Source: Lysobacterales bacterium (lineage in GTDB: Bacteria > Pseudomonadota > Gammaproteobacteria > Xanthomonadales > Xanthomonadaceae). Taken from it: a stretch of DNA of 37,193 nucleotides. This document shows positions 1-8,321 of the stretch, piece after piece. Under the pieces are notes generated by a model. The model saw nothing but the letters and a program-made list of their open reading frames with translations, was not told where the DNA came from and ran no database searches. The stretch spans positions 1-37,193 of the forward strand of contig JAGRJY010000068.1 in the NCBI GenBank assembly GCA_020442465.1, given 5' to 3'. Both the position numbers and the translations under genes were made by a program. How positions within the stretch are numbered: position 1 is the stretch's first letter; the number at the start of each line of letters is the position of its first letter.

Positions 1-252
1 CATGGTCGCGCGCAGCAGCAGGTGGTCCGCCTTCAGCGTCACGTCGCGGAAGCGCCAGCAGGCGTAGCTGATCCAGCCGGTCAGCAGCAGTGCCAACGCG
101 AAGCCGATGAACAGTTCCGCGCCGATCCTGTGCAGGTCGGCGCTGATCAGGACGGCGCCGAGAATGCCCAGCGGCAGAACCCATCCGAACCCGAACAGCA
201 CCACCCAGGCGGCCTTGCCCGGCGCGGGCACAGAGATCATCTCGTCGCGCAT
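1..252 (-). CDS. Membrane protein, C-terminus cut off by the window edge
   Basis: The first 84 codons of a gene that runs off the left edge without a stop. The ATG follows the TGA of the upstream hydrolase gene with no gap (TGAATG), so the two are very probably co-translated. The peptide starts MRDEMISVPAPGK, then has two hydrophobic segments at about residues 15-38 and 47-64, followed by a polar stretch (WRFRDVTLKADHLLLRA). That order, two membrane spans and then a beta-rich segment, is reminiscent of bacterial PH-domain membrane proteins, but too little is present to assign a family. It appears to be the last or next-to-last gene of the SPFH operon. Confidence 0.6.
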   Translation of the reverse strand, partial: MRDEMISVPAPGKAAWVVLFGFGWVLPLGILGAVLISADLHRIGAELFIGFALALLLTGWISYACWRFRDVTLKADHLLLRATM

Positions 253-1617
253 TCAGAGGGCTCCGATCCAGGTGGCCATGGCGTCGATCACGCTGCTGTC
301 GACCTGCCCGGGCTGAAGATATTCCTGCGGGGTCGATGCGCCTTCGCCGGCGATGAACAGATGGTTGAGCTTGGGAAACAGTCGTGTCTGCACCTGGGAC
401 CTGCCTTGGGCAAACGCCTGCCATCGCGAGAAGTCGTCCGCGGCCGTGATCTGGTAGTCGCGCCCGCCCTGCAGCACCAGAATCGGCAGTGTGAGGGACT
501 CGGCGGTCCTGACCGGATCGTACCCGCCCAGGTCACGCCAGTACGCTGCGCTGCCGCCGAACATCAGCGTCTCGGGTTCCGGCCCGCCGTCGAGCATGCT
601 GTCGATGGCATCGCGTTGCGCGTCGAACTCGGCGATGCTCTTCGCTTCCGCCTCGTCGATCGTGCCGTCGAGCTGGGCGATATAGCGCACCTGCAGGGGC
701 ACGACGTGATGGGTTTTCCGCGCCGGCGCAGCGAGCAGGATGATGCCGCCAAGCTCGCTGTCCCGACTGGCGATGCGCGGCGCCACCAGGCCACCGAGGC
801 TGTGACCGGCGACGTTGATGCGCTTCGCGTCCACACGCGGCTCAGCACGCAGCAGAGCGACCGCATCCAGCGCGTCATCGATGCTCTCGTCATCGAGCGT
901 CGAGGTTGGGGTGAAATCCTGCGGACGCTGCTTGGTGCGCTTGTGGTAGCGCAGGACGGCGACGCCGCGCGCGGCGAGGCCGTGTGCGATGTCGCGAAAC
1001 GGCTTGTTCGGGCCGATGGTTTCGTCCATGTCGTTCGGGCCCGATCCGTGTACCAGCACGACGGCAGGCGACGGGGCCCTGGATGAAGGCAGGGTCAGCT
1101 TCGCCGACAGTCCCGCGACGGTGCGGTCTTCTTCGGTGATGCCCGAGTCAGCCGGTGGGGGTGTCGCGGGGGTCGGCTCGGTCGTGGCGGGCACGATGCG
1201 GAAGCCGTCGATCTTGCCGGCCGCGTCGAAGTGCACCCGCGCATCGAGCGACATCGCCGGGAAGCGCAGGCGTGAGGTCAATACGTCGACTCCACCCAGC
1301 CGTTCGGCCTGCGCGGGGCTGCGCTCGACCCGGGCGCCCAGTTGCGAACCCAGGCTTTCCCACACTTCCGCCAGCTTGGCGGCAGGCAGTGCGGCGGCGG
1401 CCGTAGCGTCGAGCATGCGGTGCGCCTGCTCCCAGTCGCCGGCATCGAGCGCAGAAAGAAAGGTTTCCGCGCGTGCGACGGCATCCGTCTGGCTCAGGCT
1501 CGTCTCGGCCGCAGGCGCCATGGCCTGGGCACGAACGTCGGTGGTCAGGAGGGGCAGGGCCAGCAGTGCGGCCAGCAGCAGGTAGAGCGGCAATCCATGT
1601 CGTGGTGCGTGATTCAT
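253..1617 (-). CDS. Exported alpha/beta hydrolase with N-terminal DUF3887-like domain
   Basis: 454 residues. An N-terminal signal peptide (hydrophobic core LPLYLLLAALLALPLLTT, cut near VRAQA) points to the periplasm. Residues 40-145 resemble the small alpha+beta DUF3887-type domain often joined to hydrolases. The hydrolase domain begins near residue 165: VVLVHGSGPND is the oxyanion strand and loop, GHSLGG is the nucleophile elbow (catalytic Ser), LQGGRDYQI carries the acid Asp, and KLNHLF carries the catalytic His. The family comprises esterases and peptidases; the substrate cannot be read from sequence. It lies 19 nt after the Arc-like gene and abuts the next gene with no gap, so it is an internal member of the operon that starts with the SPFH gene. 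Confidence 0.9.
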   Translation of the reverse strand: MNHAPRHGLPLYLLLAALLALPLLTTDVRAQAMAPAAETSLSQTDAVARAETFLSALDAGDWEQAHRMLDATAAAALPAAKLAEVWESLGSQLGARVERSPAQAERLGGVDVLTSRLRFPAMSLDARVHFDAAGKIDGFRIVPATTEPTPATPPPADSGITEEDRTVAGLSAKLTLPSSRAPSPAVVLVHGSGPNDMDETIGPNKPFRDIAHGLAARGVAVLRYHKRTKQRPQDFTPTSTLDDESIDDALDAVALLRAEPRVDAKRINVAGHSLGGLVAPRIASRDSELGGIILLAAPARKTHHVVPLQVRYIAQLDGTIDEAEAKSIAEFDAQRDAIDSMLDGGPEPETLMFGGSAAYWRDLGGYDPVRTAESLTLPILVLQGGRDYQITAADDFSRWQAFAQGRSQVQTRLFPKLNHLFIAGEGASTPQEYLQPGQVDSSVIDAMATWIGAL

Positions 1618-1636
1618 GTTGGTACTCCGAGGATGG

Positions 1637-1819
1637 TCAGTCCGGCCTGTCTTGGCCTTCGTCCGGTTTGGGGCGAAGGCGGCCGGACTCTCGCAGCGAT
1701 TCCCGCAGTACGTACTCGATCTGTGCGTTCAGCGAGCGCAGATCGTCGTCGGCCCAGCGTTGCATCGCCTCCAGGATCGTTGCCTGGATGCGCAGCGGAT
1801 AGGCCTTCTTCTCACTCAT
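1637..1819 (-). CDS. Arc-like ribbon-helix-helix DNA-binding protein
   Basis: 60 residues. The segment YPLRIQATILEAM, then RSLNAQIEYVLRESL, matches the beta-strand/helix/helix layout of phage P22 Arc, including the R-S-x-N-x-x-I turn between helices. Arc-family proteins bind operators as paired dimers through the beta-strand; here that strand would be about residues 6-12. The C-terminus is a short charged tail (LRPKPDEGQDRPD). The gene lies 27 nt after the small membrane protein and 19 nt before the hydrolase, all on the same strand. It could be an autorepressor acting at the dyad at 2926-2946, or an antitoxin-like protein, although no toxin partner is visible. The fold assignment is fairly secure; its target is inferred. 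Confidence 0.8.
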   Translation of the reverse strand: MSEKKAYPLRIQATILEAMQRWADDDLRSLNAQIEYVLRESLRESGRLRPKPDEGQDRPD

Positions 1820-1846
1820 GTGCGGGTCCGGATGGTCGGCAACGGC

Positions 1847-2014
1847 TCAGCCGAACCAGAGCAGGGCGGCGCCGGCGATCAGCAGGGCCGCGGACACTGC
1901 GACCAGGACGCCGACCTTGCGCGCGCCCTGGCGGCGGCGACGCATGAAGAAGCCGAGACCGATGCCCGGGAATCCGGGCTCGGCATGCGATGCAGCGACA
2001 CGTTCAGTGGTCAT
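1847..2014 (-). CDS. Small single-pass membrane protein, 55 residues
   Basis: The ATG at 2014 lies 9 nt after the SPFH stop codon, and the frame runs to TGA at 1847-1849. The peptide has a short N-terminal region with Gly and Pro (PGFPGIGLGFFM), a basic patch RRRRQGARK, and one hydrophobic helix of about 20 residues (VGVLVAVSAALLIAGAALLW) ending at FG. The positive-inside rule suggests a cytoplasmic N-terminus. Its tight placement between the SPFH gene and the Arc-like gene supports it as a real gene and suggests a membrane partner or accessory of the SPFH protein. No family is recognised. Confidence 0.65.
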   Translation of the reverse strand: MTTERVAASHAEPGFPGIGLGFFMRRRRQGARKVGVLVAVSAALLIAGAALLWFG

Positions 2015-2023
2015 GTGACGCCC

Positions 2024-2887
2024 TCAGTACAGGGAACCGGTGTTGACCACCGGGGTCGCGGCGCGATCGGCGCACAGCACCACCAGCAGGTTCGATACCA
2101 TCTGCGCGCGGCGTTCCTCGTCGAGGTCGACCACGCCTTTGGCCTTGAGCTTCTCCAGTGCCATCTCCACCATGCCCACGGCGCCTTCGACGATGCGCGT
2201 ACGTGCCGCGATCACCGCATTCGCCTGCTGCCGCTGCAGCATCGCCTGGGCGATTTCCGGCGCGTAGGCCAGATGGCTGATGCGGGCTTCGAGCACGTCG
2301 ATGCCGGCCTTGGCAAGGCGTTCTTCGAGCTGTTCTTTCAGGTGCTGGCTGATCTCGGCCGCGTGGCTGCGCAGCGAGACCTGGCCTTCTTCGTGCTGAT
2401 CATAGGGATAGCTCGAAGCCATCTGGCGCAGCGCCGCTTCCGATTGCACGTGCACGTAGCTCTCGTAGTCGTCGACGTTGAACACAGCTTCGGCGGAGTC
2501 GACGACCTTCCACACCACGACGGCGGCGATCTCGATCGGGCTGCCTTCGGCCTCGTTCACCTTCAGCCTGCCGCTTTCGAAGTTGCGCACGCGCAGCGAG
2601 ACCTTGCGCTCCGAGTAGAACGGGTTGTTCCAGCGCAGGCCCTGCTCGCGCACCGTGCCCACGTAGCGACCGAACAGCGTCAGCACGGCCGACTGGTTGG
2701 GCTCGACCATGTAGAACCCGGCCAGGCAGACCAGGGTGACCATCAGCGCCATCACGCCGGAGATCACGAACAGCGGGCCACCGCCGCGGCCACCGACCAC
2801 GATCAGAGCGATCTCTAGGATGACGGCGACGATCAGGCCGATCAGGAAGGGAATGCCTGCTGCCGAACGGACTTCAAGTTCTTTCAT
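2024..2887 (-). CDS. SPFH/Band 7 (prohibitin-stomatin-like) membrane protein
   Basis: 287 residues from the ATG at 2887, chosen because AGGAG lies about 8 nt upstream and because the frame upstream of it (open to 3037) runs through the promoter. Two adjacent hydrophobic segments (about residues 10-31 and 34-57) anchor it, followed by the Band 7 domain beginning [19 protein letters not shown], with the typical GLRWNNPF turn and the [19 protein letters not shown] segment. Helical regions rich in Ala, Glu and Arg follow ([35 protein letters not shown]), as used for oligomerisation. SPFH proteins form membrane ring scaffolds and often escort proteases or organise lipid domains. It is the first gene of a five-gene operon with the membrane peptide, the Arc-like protein, the hydrolase and a truncated membrane protein. 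Confidence 0.93.
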   Translation of the reverse strand: MKELEVRSAAGIPFLIGLIVAVILEIALIVVGGRGGGPLFVISGVMALMVTLVCLAGFYMVEPNQSAVLTLFGRYVGTVREQGLRWNNPFYSERKVSLRVRNFESGRLKVNEAEGSPIEIAAVVVWKVVDSAEAVFNVDDYESYVHVQSEAALRQMASSYPYDQHEEGQVSLRSHAAEISQHLKEQLEERLAKAGIDVLEARISHLAYAPEIAQAMLQRQQANAVIAARTRIVEGAVGMVEMALEKLKAKGVVDLDEERRAQMVSNLLVVLCADRAATPVVNTGSLY

Positions 2888-2923
2888 GACGCTGCTCCTG
2901 TGTGCCCGCGTGGGCTGGTACAA

Positions 2924-2952
2924 ATTAGACATCAAAGTGATATCTATGTGAC
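2924..2952 (-). promoter_or_regulatory. Candidate promoter of the SPFH operon with embedded operator dyad
   Basis: Reading the minus strand, a good -10 element TCTAAT (2929-2924) is preceded by a 17-nt spacer and a weak -35 GTCACA (2952-2947). The spacer coincides almost exactly with a 21-bp inverted repeat, TAGATATC, ACTTT, GATGTCTA (2946-2926), whose arms match at 7 of 8 positions. An operator between -35 and -10 is a classical repressor position. The predicted transcript start lies about 30 nt upstream of the SPFH ATG. The core elements and the dyad are seen; the regulator is not known, and the operon-encoded Arc-like protein is one candidate. Confidence 0.5.
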
Positions 2953-3071
2953 ATACCGTTCGTCGGGACGGTCCATCCGCACCCCCGGCGCGCAGGCGCC
3001 GGCCGCACGCGGGCCGCCAAGAAGCAGACAACATCATGAAACAAAAGGATTTTGTGCCGAGCCTGCGGCGT

Positions 3072-3089
3072 TTCCGAGGCGCCTCGGAA
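3072..3089. repeat. Perfect 18-bp palindrome
   Basis: TTCCGAGGCGCCTCGGAA is identical to its reverse complement. As RNA it would fold into a 7-bp stem with a GCGC loop on either strand. It lies 51-68 nt beyond the stop of the propeller-like gene (minus strand, ends 3140), so it may act as its transcription terminator, although no T-run follows. Confidence 0.45.
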
Positions 3090-3139
3090 CCCGGGTCAGC
3101 TTCGGGCCGCGGGCAAGTCTCCGCTTACGTTGTGGGCCT

Positions 3140-4060
3140 TCAGCGCACGACGTCGAGGCGAATCAGCGGCGCCGGCACCTTCTCGGACGCAATGAACAGC
3201 GTGTGTCCATCGGCGGAGAAGCTGATCGCCTCGGCCTGGGGAAGCCAGGGAAAGTTGACCGGTTTGGGGGCTCGGCCTACAGCATCCCGCCACGACTCGC
3301 CGGGCGCGCGAGGGTAAACCAGGGCAATCCGGTAGTTGAGCACGACCAGCGCCTGTCCCTGCGGGTCAATCGCCGCGGAAGTGATCTGCGAGCGGTAGCG
3401 GCCGTAGACCGGGTTCCGCCGCAGGTCCGCGTCGCTGGGCTGGTCCACGCCACCGAGTACGGCGATACGCTCGGCCGTGGCCACGGCATCGGGGTCGACC
3501 GTGCGGCGCAGGCGGAACAGCTCGGGCGGCACGCGCTTCTTCGAGATCAGCAGGATGTCTCCGCTCTCCGGGTCAATGGTCATGGCTTCGCAGTCGCGCG
3601 GTCCGTCCGGCCAGCGGAAGCGTTGGCGCCAGGCCAGTGGGGCACGCAGGTCGGCGTGGTCGAGCGCCTGCGGCTCTTCCACCGCGTACAGGGTCAATTC
3701 GGTACGCAGGCCGCCGTTGTCGCCGGTGTCGGCGACCACCAGATAGCTCCGCCCCTCGAATTCCCAGCGCGCCATGTCCTCCCAGTCGATATTGACCGCG
3801 TCGTCGATGTGCAGCTCGGCGCGCACCTTGCCGGACTCGTCGAGGGCGAACAGCGACGCATCGTGATCGCCGTCGTTGTGGACCCAGAGAATGCCGGGAT
3901 GCCGCGCCGACGCGGCCATGCCGCTGATCTCGGCGACGCGCTCGTCCGTGACCAGGCCGCTCAGGTGGCCCGGATCGACCGCATCATCGGCGGCGGCCGT
4001 CGTACCGGCGCACAGCAGGACGAAGCACCACGCCATGCGCGCCGCGGCTTGTGGAGTCAT
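3140..4060 (-). CDS. Exported propeller-like protein of unknown function
   Basis: 306 residues with an N-terminal signal sequence (MAWCFVLLCAGTTAAADD). The body repeats strand-turn patterns typical of beta-propellers: EISGMAASARHPGILWVHND, SLFALDESGKVRAEL, DWEDMARWEFEGRSYLVVAD, DCEAMTIDPESGDILLISK, EAISFSADGHTLFIASEK. The D-W-E-D and G-D-N-G-G acidic loops resemble metal- or ligand-binding loops of phytase-like, esterase-like and SdiA-regulated propellers, but I cannot name an enzyme activity. Its ATG overlaps the stop of the transglutaminase-like gene by 4 nt (ATGA, 4057-4060), so the two are co-translated and probably act in the same compartment. Confidence 0.75.
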   Translation of the reverse strand: MTPQAAARMAWCFVLLCAGTTAAADDAVDPGHLSGLVTDERVAEISGMAASARHPGILWVHNDGDHDASLFALDESGKVRAELHIDDAVNIDWEDMARWEFEGRSYLVVADTGDNGGLRTELTLYAVEEPQALDHADLRAPLAWRQRFRWPDGPRDCEAMTIDPESGDILLISKKRVPPELFRLRRTVDPDAVATAERIAVLGGVDQPSDADLRRNPVYGRYRSQITSAAIDPQGQALVVLNYRIALVYPRAPGESWRDAVGRAPKPVNFPWLPQAEAISFSADGHTLFIASEKVPAPLIRLDVVR

Positions 4061-5538
4061 CGCGCGGCTTCGCTGGCGCGACCGGCGCGATCGACGGCCA
4101 GGATCGACAGATTGCCGAGCAATTCTGCGCCGGAATAGAAGTCGAAGGGGTCACCGTCGCCTGCCGTCATGCCGATGTGGGTGGCATCGAACCGGGGCAG
4201 CGCGGCGTCGAATCCGTGCCATGCGCCATCGACCCATGCGATCACCCAGGCATGCGGCACGAACACGTCGTTTCGCCCGGAGAATTCGGGCGCGTAGGCG
4301 ATGCCGGTCACGACCCGTGCCGGAATGCCGAGCGCACGCGCGGCGGCCGCCAGCAGTACCGCGTGCTCGGTGCAATCGCCTTCGTTGATCTGCAGCACTT
4401 CGACGGCGGAGGCATAGCCGATGCGCAGCGATTTGGTTGCGATCCGGCGCCGCACCGCCTTTTCCAAAGCTTGCATGCGTCGCATCGGCTGCTCGACGCC
4501 CGCCACGGCCTCGGCGGCGAAGCTGCGTACCGAGTCTTCGTCGCTCTGCACCCAGCGTGCCGCCGCGGTGTCCTGTGCCGTCGGCGCGGATTCGGTCGAG
4601 CCTTGGCGCAGCACGCGCAGGCGAACCCGTCCGCTGTCCTGTTCGAGGATGTCCTGGCCGGGTACCTGATCGAGCGCTCCGGTCGGGCCGTCGCGTACCG
4701 CAATGTCGAACTCCAGGTTGCCTCGTCGATCGCGCGTCGACAGCGGTCGCGGCGAGTCGACCACCGTGTTGCGGAACACGTCGGCCAATTCCGGATCGGC
4801 GGTCGCACACGCCTTCGGGCAGGCTTCCAGTTCCAGCATCAGGCCCAACGCAGGCATGCGCAGACGCAGCGGGAATCCGAACGCGCTGTCGACCCAGTTC
4901 TCCAGCTGGACGCCACCACCGTCCCGTCCGAGCTGCTGGCGCACGTGCATCGCTTCGACGGCACCGTCCGGCAGATCCAGGGTCACTGCCCCGGCCAGGG
5001 TGGTGTCGACCTCGAGCACCTGCAGTGAGGAGGGGTCGAACACTTTCGCGTGACGGTGCTCGCCAACCCGCGAGCGTGAAGCGAGGTGCTCCAGCCGCTG
5101 GCCCTCGGAAAGCAGGGCGCCCTGCGGCCAGTCGATGATCCGGGTTTCCTCCCGGCCACCGGAAACGAGGCTGACGTCGAACCGACCATCTGCGCGACGC
5201 ACACCGCGCACCGCTGAGGTCGACCCGAGGGTTTCAAATGCACTGCTGAATTCCAGCGGCTCGCCCTTGGCGGTCTCGATGGAGGATTCGGTCGCCAGCA
5301 CCCGCAGCGCCTGGCTGCCGCGAAGCAGTCCGATCTGCATCTCGGTGCTGGTTTCGACCCGATCCTCATGGGCGCTGCGACGCCACACCATGTGGCCCAC
5401 GTGGCGCTGGTCCAGTCGCACGGCGAGCCAGACTTCCTTGTCGTCCGGTGTGGGAAGCGCAGGCGGATCGACCGCATTCTGGGCCACGGCGAAGCCTGCG
5501 ATGGCCAGCCCGCAAAGCAGCAACAGGGTTCGGATCAT
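4057..5538 (-). CDS. Exported transglutaminase-like (papain-fold) protein
   Basis: 493 residues with a signal peptide (LLLLCGLAIAGFAVAQ). Residues 30-330 form a beta-rich region with no family I recognise. Residues 350-490 are a transglutaminase-core domain with an intact triad: Cys389 in EGDCTEHAVLLAAAARALG, His429 in PHAWVIAWVDG, and Asp444 in HGFDAALPRFD. The Cys-x-Glu-His and HAW contexts are those of bacterial transglutaminase-like proteases. The enzyme could cleave or crosslink proteins or peptides in the periplasm; the substrate is unknown. The downstream propeller-like gene overlaps it by 4 nt. The gene is divergent from purT. Confidence 0.85.
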   Translation of the reverse strand: MIRTLLLLCGLAIAGFAVAQNAVDPPALPTPDDKEVWLAVRLDQRHVGHMVWRRSAHEDRVETSTEMQIGLLRGSQALRVLATESSIETAKGEPLEFSSAFETLGSTSAVRGVRRADGRFDVSLVSGGREETRIIDWPQGALLSEGQRLEHLASRSRVGEHRHAKVFDPSSLQVLEVDTTLAGAVTLDLPDGAVEAMHVRQQLGRDGGGVQLENWVDSAFGFPLRLRMPALGLMLELEACPKACATADPELADVFRNTVVDSPRPLSTRDRRGNLEFDIAVRDGPTGALDQVPGQDILEQDSGRVRLRVLRQGSTESAPTAQDTAAARWVQSDEDSVRSFAAEAVAGVEQPMRRMQALEKAVRRRIATKSLRIGYASAVEVLQINEGDCTEHAVLLAAAARALGIPARVVTGIAYAPEFSGRNDVFVPHAWVIAWVDGAWHGFDAALPRFDATHIGMTAGDGDPFDFYSGAELLGNLSILAVDRAGRASEAAR

Positions 5539-5717
5539 GGCCGGATCATGCCATGGCGACGGTGAATGCGGCAGCCGCCCTGGCGTCGCGCGGGCACGGG
5601 CGTTGAGACAACAATGGACGGCCAGCGTGCACGACCGCGCATCGGCCGTGCCCGGGCGGGCTGCCCGATGCTGCCGAGTCGGGCGAGAATGCGCAGCTTC
5701 TCCACTGGGAACACGCC

Positions 5718-6905
5718 ATGTCCGTCATGCTCGGTACACCGCATTCCGCCTCGGCCCATCGAGTGATGCTGCTCGGCTCGGGCGAACTCGGCAAGGAAGT
5801 CGTGATCGAGCTGCAGCGCCTTGGCGTCGAAGTGATCGCGGTCGACCGCTATGCCGACGCGCCGGCCATGCAGGTGGCGCATCGCAGCCACGTCATCAAC
5901 ATGCTCGACGGCGAGGCCCTGCGTGCGGTGATCGAGGCCGAGCGGCCACACCTCGTCGTGCCGGAGATCGAAGCGATCCACACCCCCACCCTGGTGGAGC
6001 TCGAGCGCGACCGCGGTCAGCGCGTCGTGCCGACCGCGCTGGCGGCGCGGCTGACCATGGACCGCGAAGGCATCCGGCGGCTTGCTGCGGAGACGCTCGG
6101 TCTGCCCACTTCGGCTTACGAGTTCGTCGACAATGAGGCGGACTATCGCGCCGCGGTGTCGCGGATCGGTTTGCCTTGCGTGGTGAAACCGGTGATGAGT
6201 TCTTCCGGCAAGGGGCAGAGCACGGTGCGTGCCGACGCCGACATCGGTCGCGCCTGGGCCTACGCGCAGACCGGCGGCAGGGCGGGCGCCGGCCGGGTCA
6301 TCGTCGAGGGATTCGTGCCGTTCGACTACGAGATCACCCTGCTGACCGTGCGTCATCGAGACGGCACCACGTTCTGCGCGCCGATCGGGCATCTGCAGGT
6401 GGACGGAGACTACCGCGAGAGCTGGCAGCCGCAGCCGATGAGCGGCGCGGCGCTGGCCGAAGCCCAGCGCATCGCGGGCGCGATCACCGAAGCGCTGGGC
6501 GGCTGGGGTCTGTTCGGCGTCGAGCTGTTCGTGCGCGGCGACGAGGTGTGGTTCAGCGAAGTCAGCCCGCGCCCGCACGACACCGGCATGGTGACCCTGA
6601 TCTCGCAGGAGTACTCCGAGTTCGCCCTGCATGCGCGCGCCATTCTCGGGCTGCCGCTTCCGCAACCGGGTCTTCGCGGCGCGTCGGCCTCCTGCGCGGT
6701 GCTCGCCGAGGGGCACGGCGTGCCCCGCTTCGAGGGCTTGGTCGAGGCGCTGTCCGATGCACACACCGATCTGCGGTTGTTCGGCAAGCCGCGCGTCGAG
6801 GGCAAGCGCCGGGTAGCGGTCACCCTGGCCCGCGCCGAGTCGGTGGGTGCCGCGCGCGAGCGGGCGCGGCAGTCGGCTGCGTCGTTGCGCATCTCGCTCG
6901 ACTGA
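5718..6905 (+). CDS. purT: Formate-dependent phosphoribosylglycinamide formyltransferase (PurT)
   Basis: 395 residues, the usual PurT length. It makes formyl-GAR from GAR, formate and ATP in purine synthesis, independently of folate. An ATP-grasp protein: the N-terminal substrate domain has [20 protein letters not shown] and [15 protein letters not shown]; the ATP-grasp lid has [15 protein letters not shown]; the metal and ATP site has [17 protein letters not shown]. The C-terminal domain has [11 protein letters not shown] and [20 protein letters not shown]. It is a single gene, divergent from the transglutaminase-like gene, with about 180 nt between them and no obvious purine-regulator site that I can identify. 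The ATG gives the standard N-terminus with a short 14-residue extension. Confidence 0.97.
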   Translation: MSVMLGTPHSASAHRVMLLGSGELGKEVVIELQRLGVEVIAVDRYADAPAMQVAHRSHVINMLDGEALRAVIEAERPHLVVPEIEAIHTPTLVELERDRGQRVVPTALAARLTMDREGIRRLAAETLGLPTSAYEFVDNEADYRAAVSRIGLPCVVKPVMSSSGKGQSTVRADADIGRAWAYAQTGGRAGAGRVIVEGFVPFDYEITLLTVRHRDGTTFCAPIGHLQVDGDYRESWQPQPMSGAALAEAQRIAGAITEALGGWGLFGVELFVRGDEVWFSEVSPRPHDTGMVTLISQEYSEFALHARAILGLPLPQPGLRGASASCAVLAEGHGVPRFEGLVEALSDAHTDLRLFGKPRVEGKRRVAVTLARAESVGAARERARQSAASLRISLD

Positions 6906-7061
6906 ACATACCGCTGCATCGGCGACGTAGGGGCGGCGGTCAGGCCCTCGGTGGCCTGGTCCCGGGATGCGACGTCCCGATGGCGAGCGGCGCGGTCGCC
7001 GTCCGGTTCGCCGAACGAGCGTCGCCGCCGCACGCCGCCGGGCAGAACGTGCGACTCCCGA

Positions 7062-8321
7062 CTAGTCCGGACGATGCGCCGATGCGTCGGATTCCGCGCG
7101 CTGCAGTTCGACCCACACCAGTCGATGGTCGCTGCTGCTGATCCAGTCGGCGCCGGTTTCGCCCACCCCGGGCCAGAACACGGCCGAGCGCACCACCTGC
7201 AGTTCGCGCGAAGGCAGCACGTAGTCGACGCGGAGGTTTCCGGTGCGCGGTCCAAACGCGCCGGTGTCGGTGGCGGGGTCGGTGCGATGCACGCCGCGCT
7301 CGCCGTTCTGCTGCTGCCGTCCCGCCTCTGCACTACGCGGTGCCGGATAGTCGAGCACGCGCGGATGCAGCAGCAGCTGGCCGATGGCATTCGGCAGATT
7401 GTTGCCGTCTAGCGGGTCGGCGTTGAGATCGCCGAGCAGCACGAACGGGACCTCCGCGCCGAATCCTCCTGAGCGGCCATGGTCGTCGATGATCCACGCC
7501 GCGTCCTCACCGCCGGAAAGGTAGTCGGCCCACAGTCTCAGTTCGTCGAAGTTGCGCCGGCGGTTGAGTTGCTCGACGCCGTCGAAGATGGGTGGGGTGG
7601 GGTGGGCGGCGAGCACGTGCAGTGTTCCCAGTGGCGTGCGCAGCGGGATGTCGGCGTGATTCTTGGAGGAAAGACGCAGCTGCGTCCACACCGGGTCGGG
7701 GTGAAACGGGGCGCCGCCGTCCGGCCATGCCGGCCGGTGCGCTTGCGGCATCTGCGCCCAGCGCAGCAGGCGGAAGGTGCGAATCTGCGCGGCATCGATC
7801 GGAAAACGCGAGAGCAGCAGCATGCCGTACTGGCCTGGGTGGGTGCCGAAGCCCCAGGCATCGTTCGGCCCGTCACTGCGGCCGTCGCCGTTGATGTCGA
7901 GGCCGCTGGGCACGCCGGTGTTGACCGGCGGCGCGAACGCATAGGGGTACTCGATCGGCGCTTCCCCGGCTTGGCCGCGCTGCAGGTAGCGTTCACGGAA
8001 CAGCCTTGCGGCGGCACCTTCCGGGTCGTAGTCGAATTCGTTCAACAGCACGACGTCAGGGCGGACGTGTTGGAGGATGGCTGCCACGTTGGCGGCAGCC
8101 GGGTCGCCGCGCTCGAGCCGGGACACGAGTTGACCTTCGGGATCGTAGAGCGAGGTGTTGAAAGTGGCGATGCGCAGCGTGGCGGCGTCCGTTTCCCTCG
8201 CAGGCCCCGCTGCGTGCGCGACGGAATGCTCGGGACTCACCGCGCTGCAGCCGCCCAGCACGAGCAGCGCGCAGGCAGGAACAAGGAGAGACAGACTGCG
8301 CCGCCGGGCATGCCGGCTCAT
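7062..8321 (-). CDS. Endonuclease/exonuclease/phosphatase-family lipoprotein
   Basis: 419 residues. A lipoprotein signal ends in the lipobox LVLGGC (Cys25), so the mature protein should be membrane-anchored in the periplasm. The EEP fold is shown by RIATFNTSLYD (first strand, metal Asn), VVLLNEFDYD (metal Glu), FVLLGDLNADPLDG (catalytic Asp-x-Asn) and SSDHRLVWVEL (catalytic His). The acidic loop DINGDGRSDG resembles a calcium-binding dockerin/EF-hand loop and is an insertion relative to the core fold. Family members cut nucleic acids, phospholipid head groups or inositol phosphates; extracellular members of this type are often annotated as nucleases. The ATG overlaps the bpt stop (ATGA, 8318-8321), so translation is coupled to bpt even though the two products work in different compartments. 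Confidence 0.88.
   Translation of the reverse strand: MSRHARRRSLSLLVPACALLVLGGCSAVSPEHSVAHAAGPARETDAATLRIATFNTSLYDPEGQLVSRLERGDPAAANVAAILQHVRPDVVLLNEFDYDPEGAAARLFRERYLQRGQAGEAPIEYPYAFAPPVNTGVPSGLDINGDGRSDGPNDAWGFGTHPGQYGMLLLSRFPIDAAQIRTFRLLRWAQMPQAHRPAWPDGGAPFHPDPVWTQLRLSSKNHADIPLRTPLGTLHVLAAHPTPPIFDGVEQLNRRRNFDELRLWADYLSGGEDAAWIIDDHGRSGGFGAEVPFVLLGDLNADPLDGNNLPNAIGQLLLHPRVLDYPAPRSAEAGRQQQNGERGVHRTDPATDTGAFGPRTGNLRVDYVLPSRELQVVRSAVFWPGVGETGADWISSSDHRLVWVELQRAESDASAHRPD

Noticed and set aside
22..1086. Long plus-strand frame over the hydrolase gene
   Set aside because: Antisense to a gene with a clear alpha/beta hydrolase fold; composition is that of an antisense frame.
6941..6958. 6-bp hairpin CAGGCC/GGCCTG after purT
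   Set aside because: Too short and without a T-run in a GC-rich gap; not enough to call a terminator.
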